This document shows, one piece after another, positions 52,636 through 61,351 of a stretch of 64,000 nt of DNA; position 1 is the stretch's first letter, and the number at the start of each line of letters is the position of its first letter. The DNA is from Polyangiaceae bacterium (GTDB lineage Bacteria > Myxococcota_A > Polyangia > Polyangiales > Polyangiaceae): contig JADJXL010000016.1 in assembly GCA_016715885.1 (NCBI GenBank), forward strand, positions 251,501 to 315,500, in the 5' to 3' direction. Below the pieces are notes generated by a model. It was not told where the DNA came from. It ran no database searches and saw only the letters and a list, made by a program, of their open reading frames with translations. Both the position numbers and the translations under genes were made by a program.

Positions 52636-53442
52636 GTGAACCCCCGTTCCTTCTTCGCCCCCGATCTCTTCAAGGGGCAGGTCGCCATCGTCACTGGAGG
52701 TGGCAGTGGTATCGGTCTCGAGGTCGCGCGTGAGCTCGGGCAGCTTGGCGCGAGCGTTGCGATTTGCGGGCGCAAGGCGGACAAAATCGAAGCCGCGTTG
52801 ACGACGCTTCGCGACGCGGGTTTGTCCGACGAGCGTCTCTTCGGAGCGCCGTGCGACATTCGCGATGTGCTTCAGATCGAAGCCTTCGTGCGCGCCGTGC
52901 GTGCTCGATTCGGCCGCATCGATATCCTCGTGAACAACGCGGGTGGGCAGTTTCCGAGCCCCGCCGAGCACATACCGCCGAAAGGGTTCGAGGCGGTCAT
53001 TCGCAACAACTTGAACGGCACGTTTTACATGACGCGTGAAGTTGCGAATGCGGCGATGATTCCTCAGAAGCGCGGGCGCATCGTCAACATCACCGCTCAG
53101 GTTTTTCGCGGTTTTCCCGGAATGGTGCACACGGGCGCTGCGCGCGCGGGCGTCGAAAACATCACCCGCACGCTCGCGGTCGAGTGGGCGCAACACGGCA
53201 TTCGCGTCAATGCCGTTGCACCGGGGACCATCAAATCATCCGGCACCAGCCAATACGGCGACGAATTGCTCGAAACCGCTCGCAAGGCCATTCCACTCAA
53301 GCGGTGGGGCACCGTGGAAGAAGTCGCTCGCGTCGTCGTATTTCTCGCCAGCGACATGAATGATTTCATCACCGGTGCCATCGTTCCCATCGACGGAGCA
53401 GGCTCGCTCTGGGGTGACATCTGGCCCATTCCCGAACCGTAG
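52636..53442 (+). CDS. SDR oxidoreductase, 2,4-dienoyl-CoA reductase-like
   Basis: The 268-residue Rossmann-fold protein starts at a GTG (52636) and has TGGGSGIG (NAD(P) motif), CGRK after beta-2, DIRD and NNAGG. The active site resembles the DECR/peroxisomal enoyl-CoA reductase branch: instead of YxxxK it has MVHTGAARAGVEN, where the catalytic Lys position is Arg and Tyr is missing, as in relatives with HAGSAKAAVD. IRVNAVAPGTI and DFITGAIVPIDGAGSLWGD follow. It may act on acyl-CoA or a related alkene. It overlaps nothing and ends one base before the next gene, so they are probably one operon. Confidence 0.85.
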   Translation: MNPRSFFAPDLFKGQVAIVTGGGSGIGLEVARELGQLGASVAICGRKADKIEAALTTLRDAGLSDERLFGAPCDIRDVLQIEAFVRAVRARFGRIDILVNNAGGQFPSPAEHIPPKGFEAVIRNNLNGTFYMTREVANAAMIPQKRGRIVNITAQVFRGFPGMVHTGAARAGVENITRTLAVEWAQHGIRVNAVAPGTIKSSGTSQYGDELLETARKAIPLKRWGTVEEVARVVVFLASDMNDFITGAIVPIDGAGSLWGDIWPIPEP

Positions 53443-53443
53443 C

Positions 53444-55678
53444 GTGACGCAGCACGAGACGCCTCCGCCCCCGCCGAGCGGCGAAGTTCCCGCCGCATCG
53501 CAGCCGCCTGTACAAGCTCGCACGCCCTTTTTGCAGGCGGTGAAGAGTCGTCTGCGCGGGGCAGCTGAATGGGCGCGTGATTATGTCATGGGATACGACC
53601 CAGGGTTTTTCTGGGTACTCGCGCCCTTCATCGTGCTCAGCATGATCCTGTTCACGCGATATCCCACGACAAACTACATTTTCGACGAGCAGGAGGCGCT
53701 GCTTGCCAACCCTTACGTCAATGCGACGGGGGGCTTGAAGTTCATCGATGCCATCCATCGCGACTTTTGGGGCCTGCCTGCGGATCGTAGCGTCGGATCT
53801 TATCGACCCTTGCCCAACTTTCTTTGGCGAGCGCTTTGGATCATATCGAAACAGCCGTTTTTTCACCATTTTTACAATGTCGTTTTTCATGCCATCAATG
53901 GCGCAATGCTGTCGATGTTCGTTTTTCACGCGACACGTCGGCGCGGCACGAGTTACCTAGCCGGAGCCATTTTCGTTTGTAGTGCCGTCCTAACGGAAGC
54001 CGTGAGCGGCATCGTTGGCATCGCCGATGTTTTCGGTGGCATGGGCGCGCTTTTCGCCCTCTATGCGCTCGTCTTGCCAGGTTGGGCCATGCCCATTGGC
54101 GTATTTTTCGCTCTTTTGTTTGGATTATTCAGCAAAGAGAGCGCCATCGTTTGCGTTCCGCTCGTGCCCTTTGCAGCGCTCGTCACGGCGCCTCTTTTGC
54201 ACCCCGAAAGGCCGCAACGCGTGCTTCGTACGTGCGCTGCCGCGGTGGGCTCCGTGGCGGCGTTCGTGCTTTACGTCGAGCTGCGACGCCGATGGTTCTT
54301 GTCGCCAACGCCGGAAGAATTGCTCGAACCATTGCCGGAACAGGCATCGGCTCTGACGCGCGCTGCAAGGGCATTTCTCTTGTGGTTTCACCAAGCTCCA
54401 TTACCTCGCGATCCGCTCAACAATCCGCTTGCCAATGTCGAGACGCCGCTTCGTGTCGCGGGTGCACTGCGCGTTTATTTGCGAGGTTTGGGGCAAGTCG
54501 TTTTTCCCAAAACGTTGAGCGGTGACTATTCGTTTCCGCAAGAGCCTGCCCCCGAGCACCCCATTTTCGTGGAAAGCGTGCTCGGTGCATTCTTCATGGT
54601 AGGGCCCATTCTCGTTGGGGTTTGGGCGTGGATTTCGGCAATGCGACGCGAGTCGAAAGCGCGGACGGACGCCGCGCTGCTCGGGTGGAAACCCGCTGGC
54701 AAAGCCAGAATGCGTATGGCCGTCGTCGCGTCGTTTCTATTTGCATTGGCCCCGCTGCTCGTCGCCATCGAGGTATTCCTTCTGCGGCCGCGCGGGATCT
54801 TTTTGACGATACGAGGTTTTTCCTGGGCGATCATTGCCGTACCGCTGCTCGCTCTCTCATTCGGTTTGTTCGCTGAATCAGGGCGTGCGGTCGTCGATCC
54901 GGACGCTGGTCATCACGGCCCAAGGCCGCTCGGTCGAGCTGGTTTGGCGCTCGTTTCCTTGGGCCTCGTATGGCTCGTCGTCAGCTATTTCCCTCATTCC
55001 AACATTCCCGTCGTATTGCCGACGGTGCGTGCCGAACGATTTTGGTATTTCCCTGTCATTGGCACGTCGATGGTGTTGGCATTTGCATTCGTTGCGCTTC
55101 ACGAAGCATTGAAAAACAAAGGCAAGCTCGGGATGCTCGTTCCGGCGCTACTCGGTGGTTTTTTCGCGTTTCAATGCACCAAGGCGTACATGCATGCGCG
55201 GGACTATCGATCCGACCTGACGTTCTGGGAAGCGACGAAAGATGCCGTTCCGCAATCGGCCAAAGCGCACCTCAATTACTCCGTCATGAAAGGCGCTCGT
55301 GCGGATATGGAAACGCGCCTTCACGAAAGCCGCATAGCGCTGGAGCTTGCGCCCAAATGGCCCATGGCGCACATTTACACGGGCGATACGCTTTGCCGGA
55401 TGCATCGAGCGGACGAGGCGTGGCCGCTCTACGCGAGTGGGTTTGCCCTTGGTCCGAACGAGCCGGGTTTGATTGCGCTGGCTCTGCAATGTTTGTACGA
55501 CGAAAAGAAGCTTTTCGATCACGCGGACGAGCTTCGCGAGATTGCGGCCGAGCATCCGGGAACGTGGATTGCGTACCTCGGCATCGATACGCTCGATAAC
55601 GGCGAAAAGCACGGCGGGGTGGATCCCAAGTATCGACCGCGGTCGTACAACGAAGGGCCCAAAGAGAGCGTCGATTGA
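53444..55678 (+). CDS. TMTC-like multi-pass membrane protein with TPR tail
   Basis: The 744-residue protein starts at a GTG one base after the SDR stop. It has an N-terminal Pro-rich segment, about ten hydrophobic helices (~50-560), and an aromatic loop after helix 1 (YPTTNYIFDEQEALLANPYV; SVGSYRPLPNFLWRAL) that matches the luminal motif of the protein O-mannosyl-transferase TMTC and PMT-like families. The C-terminal ~150 residues are TPR-like (AKAHLNYSVMKGAR, HIYTGDTLCRMHRADEAW, WIAYLGIDTLDNG). It may glycosylate exported proteins with a polyprenyl-linked sugar, but the acceptor and donor are not shown. Confidence 0.78.
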   Translation: MTQHETPPPPPSGEVPAASQPPVQARTPFLQAVKSRLRGAAEWARDYVMGYDPGFFWVLAPFIVLSMILFTRYPTTNYIFDEQEALLANPYVNATGGLKFIDAIHRDFWGLPADRSVGSYRPLPNFLWRALWIISKQPFFHHFYNVVFHAINGAMLSMFVFHATRRRGTSYLAGAIFVCSAVLTEAVSGIVGIADVFGGMGALFALYALVLPGWAMPIGVFFALLFGLFSKESAIVCVPLVPFAALVTAPLLHPERPQRVLRTCAAAVGSVAAFVLYVELRRRWFLSPTPEELLEPLPEQASALTRAARAFLLWFHQAPLPRDPLNNPLANVETPLRVAGALRVYLRGLGQVVFPKTLSGDYSFPQEPAPEHPIFVESVLGAFFMVGPILVGVWAWISAMRRESKARTDAALLGWKPAGKARMRMAVVASFLFALAPLLVAIEVFLLRPRGIFLTIRGFSWAIIAVPLLALSFGLFAESGRAVVDPDAGHHGPRPLGRAGLALVSLGLVWLVVSYFPHSNIPVVLPTVRAERFWYFPVIGTSMVLAFAFVALHEALKNKGKLGMLVPALLGGFFAFQCTKAYMHARDYRSDLTFWEATKDAVPQSAKAHLNYSVMKGARADMETRLHESRIALELAPKWPMAHIYTGDTLCRMHRADEAWPLYASGFALGPNEPGLIALALQCLYDEKKLFDHADELREIAAEHPGTWIAYLGIDTLDNGEKHGGVDPKYRPRSYNEGPKESVD

Positions 55679-55741
55679 AAAGGCGTTCGTTCGCGCGCCA
55701 CGATAACCATGTTGCGAGCGATGCCATGGGAGGAGAGCGTC

Positions 55742-57625
55742 ATGAATCATGTTCTGTCTGTTGAACAGGTATTTACGGAACGATTGCTACGAGTTCCGGA
55801 TTATCAGCGCGGTTATGCCTGGAAAGAGGAACATCTGACGGAGTTCCTCGAAGACCTCGAATTGCTTGGAGTAGGCAAGCATCACTATACAGGCACGCTC
55901 GTGCTCCATGCCCTTAACGAGCCACCTCGCGTCGACGATGAGGGGCGGAGTTATCGTTGCCACGATATCGTCGATGGTCAACAGCGGATGACGACCATCG
56001 TCGTCCTCCTCGATGTCATACGTCGTGAATTGAATTCGCAAGGTCTTACAAAACTCGCTGAAGGCATTCGGCGGACATACATCCACACAACGGGGATTGA
56101 CGGGCAGCCGATGCACAAGCTCGTCTTGAATTCGGATTGTCATGGATATTTTATTCGCAATGTCCTTGCAGACAATCCAAGTCCCGACGGGCCGGCCATT
56201 TACTCTCACGAGCGATTGCGTGACGCACGAGCTCGATTCGAGCGGCATCTGTCGGAAAAACGCGTCGCGCTTGGCGTGCATTTTAGAGATTGGCTGCTCG
56301 AGCTTCGGAGCAAAATTACACAACAGTTGAGGCTCGTTCTCTATGTCGTCGACGATGCGGCGGACGTTGGAGTCGTTTTCGAGACGATGAACAATCGCGG
56401 AAAGCAGCTTGCAGAGTTAGAAAAGGTCAAAAATTATCTACTGTACCTGACGACGAAGCTCGACATTCCGAGTCCAAATCTTCGAGACACGATCAATGAA
56501 GCCTGGGCCACCATTTTCAAAAATCTCATGTCCGCGGGCCTCTCCGACGCCGAAGATCAGCTCCTGCGCGCCCATTGGTTAATGGCATACAACCCCCGGG
56601 CGAAGGAGTGGAATCAAAGCAAGTCGGTCAAGGATAAGCTGGGGCTCAGGGCGTACCAAGGGAATCACAAGGCGCTCATCGCGGCCATCATTCGATACGC
56701 GACGACGCTACGTGACGGGTCGCTTGCGTTCTGCGATATCATGATGCCGTCGCGATCGAATTCATTCACCTCATATCGCACGAAACCCAAGGAATGTGCG
56801 GACATTCAATCTGCGAGCGAGAAGCTGCGTCGTCTTGGGAACATGGCGTCCTTCGTCCCATTGCTCATGGCAGCCCGTTCGCGTTTCTCGACAGCCAATG
56901 AAGCCGTTGATTATCTCGAAATTGTACGTCTCGCCGAGGTATTCGCCTTCCGAGTCTACGGATTGCTCGAAAAAAGAGCAAACGCGGGTCAAAGCTGGCT
57001 GTTCTCACTTGCGCACGAACTGTTCACGAGCTCCAAGGGGCGGTCGGAGGTATCGGACTCGATTCGCGGGGGCGCGTTGCTTTACTGCTCCGACCAGGAA
57101 TTCAAAGACAACATGGCCAGCATTGGCGATTGGTACAATAAATGGTCGGCACTCAAGTATTTTCTGTATGAATACGAGGAGCATCTCGCGCATAAAAACA
57201 AGGTGCGGGTCGTCGAATGGGCGAAAGTTCAAAACCGCAAACGGGAAGATTCGGTCGAGCATATTTTGCCGCAAACGCCGAGCGACCCATATTGGCAAAC
57301 GAAGTTCACCGCAGAACAGCGCAAGACGTACATGCACGACCTCGGCAATCTTTGCTTGACGATCAACAATGGCAGTTATCGTAACAAGTCATTTCCCAAT
57401 AAAAAGGGCACGCATGGTCAGATGGATCCACCTTGTTATGCGACTGCCGATCTCGTCATGGAACGCGTGCTCGCCCAGCATAAAGATTGGAACGAGCAAG
57501 CGATTCTCCATCGGCGGGGCGAAATGAGTGCATGGGCGTGCGAGCGCTGGAAAGTCGATCCCCCCTCGAACCTGGCCGACGAAGCAGTGGACGAGGCGGA
57601 CGAGGACGAGGAAGCGATAGGATAG
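55742..57625 (+). CDS. DUF262-DUF1524 fused nuclease, GmrSD/BrxU-like
   Basis: The 627-residue protein has the DUF262 (GmrS/ParB-like) domain at its N-terminus with DGQQR at 78-82 and RVPDYQRGYAW at ~17-27, and the DUF1524 (GmrD, HNH-like) domain at the C-terminus with EHILPQ (506-511), LGNLCLT and NKSFPNKK. Such proteins are NTP-dependent, modification-dependent type IV restriction enzymes (GmrSD, fused form BrxU) acting on phage DNA with modified cytosines. GGAGGAGAG lies upstream of the ATG (55742). It is the first gene of the defence island. No Brx or Dnd genes are nearby, so it acts alone. Confidence 0.85.
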   Translation: MNHVLSVEQVFTERLLRVPDYQRGYAWKEEHLTEFLEDLELLGVGKHHYTGTLVLHALNEPPRVDDEGRSYRCHDIVDGQQRMTTIVVLLDVIRRELNSQGLTKLAEGIRRTYIHTTGIDGQPMHKLVLNSDCHGYFIRNVLADNPSPDGPAIYSHERLRDARARFERHLSEKRVALGVHFRDWLLELRSKITQQLRLVLYVVDDAADVGVVFETMNNRGKQLAELEKVKNYLLYLTTKLDIPSPNLRDTINEAWATIFKNLMSAGLSDAEDQLLRAHWLMAYNPRAKEWNQSKSVKDKLGLRAYQGNHKALIAAIIRYATTLRDGSLAFCDIMMPSRSNSFTSYRTKPKECADIQSASEKLRRLGNMASFVPLLMAARSRFSTANEAVDYLEIVRLAEVFAFRVYGLLEKRANAGQSWLFSLAHELFTSSKGRSEVSDSIRGGALLYCSDQEFKDNMASIGDWYNKWSALKYFLYEYEEHLAHKNKVRVVEWAKVQNRKREDSVEHILPQTPSDPYWQTKFTAEQRKTYMHDLGNLCLTINNGSYRNKSFPNKKGTHGQMDPPCYATADLVMERVLAQHKDWNEQAILHRRGEMSAWACERWKVDPPSNLADEAVDEADEDEEAIG

Positions 57626-57696
57626 AGAGCATCAGCTCATGCGTTTTTGCAGTGGCCACCAGGTCCGACATCCTTCACGCCACGCGCTCGAACCAT

Positions 57697-57980
57697 TGAA
57701 AACCTTCCCCGCAGCTTTCGCGCATCTGCAGTCGAGCGCCGGAAACGTTTCCACCGTGCCCCACGCCTGTGACGATTGCCTTCGGAATCCGCTATTTCCG
57801 CCTTCCCGTGCGTGATGTCGACGCATAGGAACGTTCCCCGAGTGCTTCGCGATATACGTGTGCATCCGAGGAAACGTTTCCTTCGCCCTTCGCAACATAC
57901 GCTAAAGCCACAGGGAACGTTTACCTTGCCCTCCACGCCAGGCGTTGACGCAGCAAGGAACGTTCTCCTCGCCCTTCTAT
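57697..57980. repeat. Seven-unit array of palindromic repeats (42-44 bp period)
   Basis: Seven units begin at about 57697, 57741, 57784, 57828, 57870, 57914 and 57957. The core is GGAAACGTTTCC, shortened to GGAACGTT in some; AACGTT is exact in five. After it, a degenerate CTTCGCCCTTCGC-like segment is repeated, then 15-20 non-conserved bases. The units are spaced by 42, 43 or 44 bases, about four helical turns. They are degenerate, unlike CRISPR repeats, and no cas gene is seen. The array fills most of the 456-base gap 57626-58081; the flanks hold only the ribosome binding site of the next gene (58072-58079, GGAGGTGA). Multiple binding sites for a dimeric regulator is the simplest reading. 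Confidence 0.7.
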
Positions 57981-58081
57981 ACATTTTGTAACGCGTTGCG
58001 ATACGAATCTGGGATGAATAATGCTTGGATGGGTGTGGTGGATGATGTACGATTGCGTTCAGAACACCGTCTGGAGGTGAT

Positions 58082-58855
58082 ATGGCTGTCAATTTGAACA
58101 ACATCTCTCGCGTGGAGAAGCGTGAGATCGCAGCGGGCGTCCTCGCCAATTTGCAGGCTCGTGCGGTGCAGGGGCCAGCGGAGCCTGCGCTGGATGCGTA
58201 CATCCCGGAGCTGACGGACATTACGGGGGCACTTGCGACCCATGTGACGGCAAGCATGGTTGCCGACGCGAAGCGTGCGGCACGATTGGCACGTCTCGCC
58301 GCGGCGGATGTTGCTGTGGATACTTGGTATCGGCATATCGAGAGCTACGTCGGCATCGAGGCGGGGCGCAAGTTGGGCCCTCATGTTGCGGAGGCTGCGG
58401 CATTGCACGAGGCGGCATTTCCGGATGGTCTTGCGCATGTCGATGACCCCGTTGCGGATGAAAATCGAATTTGCCGCAAGGCACTCATGACGCTCCGCTC
58501 AGACGAGCATGCGGCGACGATTCAAGCAATCGAATTGCCGACGGTTTGGCTGGACCGGTGGGAAACAGCACTAAACGAAAGTGATGCGGCATTCAAGGAT
58601 GTCGAGGCTGCGCATATGGACAAGCAGTCGAGCGTGAATGCGGGGCGGGATGCGGAGGCCGAATGGGTCGAGCTTTTCGTGCGATTGCGACGATATGTAG
58701 CCAGTCGAGCGAAGCGTTCCGACACGGTTCGAGTTCAAGAGGGAAAAACATTGCTCGCGCCGCTTTTGGATACGCTGGCGAAAATGAAGGCTCAGGCGGC
58801 CGCTCGTGCCACGCGTCGACGGAATGCATCCGAGCAAGCCACTACGACCGAATAG
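58082..58855 (+). CDS. Unknown alpha-helical protein in the defence island
   Basis: The 257-residue product has a strong ribosome binding site (TGGAGGTGAT then ATG). It is almost all helical and charged, with many Ala, Arg and Glu (ELTDITGALATHVTASMVAD, AKRAARLARLAAADVAVDTW). It has one Cys and no signal, membrane segment or recognisable catalytic motif. The C-terminal ~60 residues are basic (MKAQAAARATRRRNASEQAT), possibly for nucleic acid binding. It lies directly after the repeat array and 199 bases before the Septu-like pair. Function unknown; an adaptor or regulator is conceivable, but nothing in the sequence shows this. Confidence 0.7.
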   Translation: MAVNLNNISRVEKREIAAGVLANLQARAVQGPAEPALDAYIPELTDITGALATHVTASMVADAKRAARLARLAAADVAVDTWYRHIESYVGIEAGRKLGPHVAEAAALHEAAFPDGLAHVDDPVADENRICRKALMTLRSDEHAATIQAIELPTVWLDRWETALNESDAAFKDVEAAHMDKQSSVNAGRDAEAEWVELFVRLRRYVASRAKRSDTVRVQEGKTLLAPLLDTLAKMKAQAAARATRRRNASEQATTTE

Positions 58856-59054
58856 CACCTTGGTAACGGCAGTCGTCGAGACATGGATGTGAATCATCTC
58901 GATCTCGGTCCTATGATGGCTCCCATTTCCGCAGATTCCTTGTCCAGTACGTCAATCAGGACATGCACATCGCGAACGTAAGGCCGAGTCGAGCCGCACG
59001 TAGCAGTTGTTCGTGGCCGGCCATCGACGAGAAGTTGCCGTCTACGCGTAGTCC

Positions 59055-60668
59055 GTGTATAGCTGTGGCACATTGGATGCGAAGACAGTACCACCGGACA
59101 TTCTGATCGACTGGTTGTTTCGTGCGTGCGCTGACGCGGCCGAAATCCATGAAACACCTGCTAAACCAGCAGACACGGAAGACGTTCTAGCGCATCGGTA
59201 TCTCGTTGCAGTGATGGACGAGGGGGCAACAACTCCTCGGCTCCTCAAGCACGCAGCAATTCATCTCGATCTTTGGCTCGTACCTCGATCAATCTGGGCG
59301 CTGGCGCGACAAGGAAAATCGGCTTTGCCGAGCGGCTTTGGCTGTGAGCCGGTGACGTCTTGGCGCCGGGAGCCGCGGCACGATGACGCTGCCAGTCTGG
59401 TGCACAGCTTGGTGCTCGAGAATTTCCGTGGGTTCGGTCATCTACGCATCTCGTTTCAGCCCGATTTCAATATCTTGATTGGCCAAAATGGAACGGGAAA
59501 AACAACGATTCTAGATGCGCTCGCGCTGGGGTTGCACAACGGGTTGCATGCATTTCATCCGCAGTTTGGGGATTCCTTTGCGGCGGCCCGGCCTGAAGAC
59601 GTGCGCATGGCACGAGTGGACAAAGGCGGAATCACTCAATTCGAGCGACAACTGCCCACGAGAGTCGATGTGGAGATGCGGCTATGTGGGGAGCGCATTC
59701 AGCCGGGGGCTGTGATTGAGCGATTTGGGGACGGGCTTGGCGTCGGTTCTGGGCGATTCATTGCGCCATTTGATTATATCGATCTGATTAGCTGGTTTGT
59801 ACAAGGCGGCTTCGACGTGACGTTGCCGTTGGTCGCATACTACGGGTCTCGTCGTTCGTTCGGCTCCAAGCCAGAGCGCTCGACGAGCATCGGCGAGACC
59901 TCTCGTTTTGCAGCTTATCGGGATTGCCTGAACCCATTGACGAATCTTTCAGGTACACGCGCATGGTTTCGCCGTATCGAGCTGCTTGCTTTACAAGAGG
60001 GAATCACGCCGCCAGTGCTCACCGCAAGCAAAGAGGCAATTGCAGAGTGCTTGGATGGCTTTGACCTCGTGCGTTACGATGCACGTCTCGACGATCTTGC
60101 CGCGCGTTCGAGGTCAACCGGACTCGCGCTTGGGTTTGATCAGTTGAGCGATGGTCAGAAAAATGTGTTGGGCATGGTCGCTGATATGGCATATCGCGCG
60201 GCAAACCTCAATCCACACCTAGGCGTAGATGCTGTTCGCAAGACGCCTGGCATCGTACTCATCGACGAAGTGGATCAGCACCTTCACCCGGCATGGCAAC
60301 GACGTGTGATAGGAGATTTACAGCGAGCTTTTCCGGCCGTGCAATTCATCGTCACGACACATTCGCCGCAAGTGCTCGGTCAATCGCAAAGAGGCAATAT
60401 CTTCATTCTCGAGAACTTCGAGTTGCTGCAGACGAGGCCACACACATATGGTCGGGACGCCAATTCCATTCTTGGCGAGGTAATGGGGGTGCCCGAACGC
60501 CCCAAAGACATCGACGACCTGATCCGCACGACTTCTCAGCTCGTCGAAGAAGAGCGACTCGATGACGCGAAAGCAGCTTTGGAAAAGCTCGCGTCAATCG
60601 TGGGCGACGACGATCATATGGTGGTTCGCATTCGAACGCTCATGTCATTCATGGATGACGAGGCTTGA
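59055..60668 (+). CDS. ptuA: Septu PtuA-like ATPase
   Basis: The 537-residue protein has an ABC/RecF-like AAA fold of the kind in Septu PtuA and retron-associated ATPases. Walker A is GQNGTGKT (143-150), the signature-like LSDGQ is at 364-368, Walker B is IDEVD (403-407), and THSPQVL carries the sensor His. LVLENFRGFGHLRISF is the usual start of the family, at residue ~115. Residues 1-110 are an N-terminal extension of no recognised type; the start (GTG at 59055, straight after a stop) is uncertain. The next gene (PtuB-like nuclease) starts four bases after its stop. It should bind DNA or regulate the nuclease in phage defence. Confidence 0.8.
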   Translation: MYSCGTLDAKTVPPDILIDWLFRACADAAEIHETPAKPADTEDVLAHRYLVAVMDEGATTPRLLKHAAIHLDLWLVPRSIWALARQGKSALPSGFGCEPVTSWRREPRHDDAASLVHSLVLENFRGFGHLRISFQPDFNILIGQNGTGKTTILDALALGLHNGLHAFHPQFGDSFAAARPEDVRMARVDKGGITQFERQLPTRVDVEMRLCGERIQPGAVIERFGDGLGVGSGRFIAPFDYIDLISWFVQGGFDVTLPLVAYYGSRRSFGSKPERSTSIGETSRFAAYRDCLNPLTNLSGTRAWFRRIELLALQEGITPPVLTASKEAIAECLDGFDLVRYDARLDDLAARSRSTGLALGFDQLSDGQKNVLGMVADMAYRAANLNPHLGVDAVRKTPGIVLIDEVDQHLHPAWQRRVIGDLQRAFPAVQFIVTTHSPQVLGQSQRGNIFILENFELLQTRPHTYGRDANSILGEVMGVPERPKDIDDLIRTTSQLVEEERLDDAKAALEKLASIVGDDDHMVVRIRTLMSFMDDEA

Positions 60669-60672
60669 TTCC

Positions 60673-61323
60673 ATGCGAACGATCGAGAAGGAAGAAGCTC
60701 CGTTGAGCTGGCGGAGGCACGCACAAAAAAGCGGCGCTTACAAGGACTACAAGGAGCTTGACGAAGCTCGGAACGCGTTGCTGCGTGAACAGGGGAATCT
60801 CTGTTGTTTTTGCATGCAGCGAATCAATCTGCGCAATATGAAAATTGCGCACTGGGATCCGCAAAGCTCGAGTAAAGGCCGGACGATGGATTGGGGCAAT
60901 GTAATGGGAGCGTGTCTTGGCGGTGATCGTGAGCGTCACGCCGTCAAACATTGCGATACGGCCCAAGGAAACAAGCCCATCAAGGTCAATCCGGCCGACC
61001 GGACGCAGCGGTGCGAACGACTCATTCAATACGGAGCGGACGGCCATATTGGCTCGATGGATCCCGCAATCCACGCGGATCTCGACGAAACACTCAACTT
61101 GAACAACGAATACCTGAAGAGGCGTCGCCGAGCCATTCTGGATGCGCTGCGCACCCGCCTCGAAAAATGTGTTCCTGGAGGGGGGCACTGGCCTCCCGAG
61201 GTTTTCGAGCAAGAGCTCAAAAAGTGGGAACAACGCGACAAGCAGGGCATGTTTCGCGAGTATTGTCAGGTTGCAATATACTGGCTCGAAAAGCAACTTC
61301 GTAGGCGCAAACGAGCCACCTGA
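60673..61323 (+). CDS. ptuB: Septu PtuB-like HNH endonuclease (TIGR02646 type)
   Basis: The 216-residue product matches the PtuB/TIGR02646 family. The marks are GNLCCFCMQR (zinc-binding Cys44 and Cys47), IAHWDPQ (His60, Trp61, Pro63, Gln64), WGNVMGACLGG (Asn76, Cys81) and VKHCD (His93, Cys94, Asp95). These form an HNH active site with a structural zinc. In Septu, PtuB cuts nucleic acid when PtuA is activated by phage. Its start is four bases after the ATPase stop, with GAGG in the previous gene's tail. The C-terminal third is helical and basic (KRRRRAILDALRTRLEKC, EKQLRRRKRAT). No reverse transcriptase is seen, so it is not the retron type. Confidence 0.82.
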   Translation: MRTIEKEEAPLSWRRHAQKSGAYKDYKELDEARNALLREQGNLCCFCMQRINLRNMKIAHWDPQSSSKGRTMDWGNVMGACLGGDRERHAVKHCDTAQGNKPIKVNPADRTQRCERLIQYGADGHIGSMDPAIHADLDETLNLNNEYLKRRRRAILDALRTRLEKCVPGGGHWPPEVFEQELKKWEQRDKQGMFREYCQVAIYWLEKQLRRRKRAT

Positions 61324-61351
61324 CGCGAGGCCGCGCAGAGCGTCGATTGAA

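Noticed and set aside
57697..57980. The palindromic array as a CRISPR array.
   Set aside because: Repeats are degenerate, the unique part is only ~15-20 bases, and no cas gene is in the window.
57637..58257. 206-residue minus-strand frame through the palindromic array.
   Set aside because: It is Arg/Gly-rich with repeats dictated by the DNA, overlaps the helical protein gene, and has no ribosome binding site.
58894..59157. Minus-strand reading frame with a plausible segment (VRDVHVLIDVLDKESAEMG) in the gap before the PtuA-like gene.
   Set aside because: It would overlap the start of the ATPase gene, and a matching upstream part is in another frame, so at most it is a frameshifted remnant. 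Evidence too weak to list.
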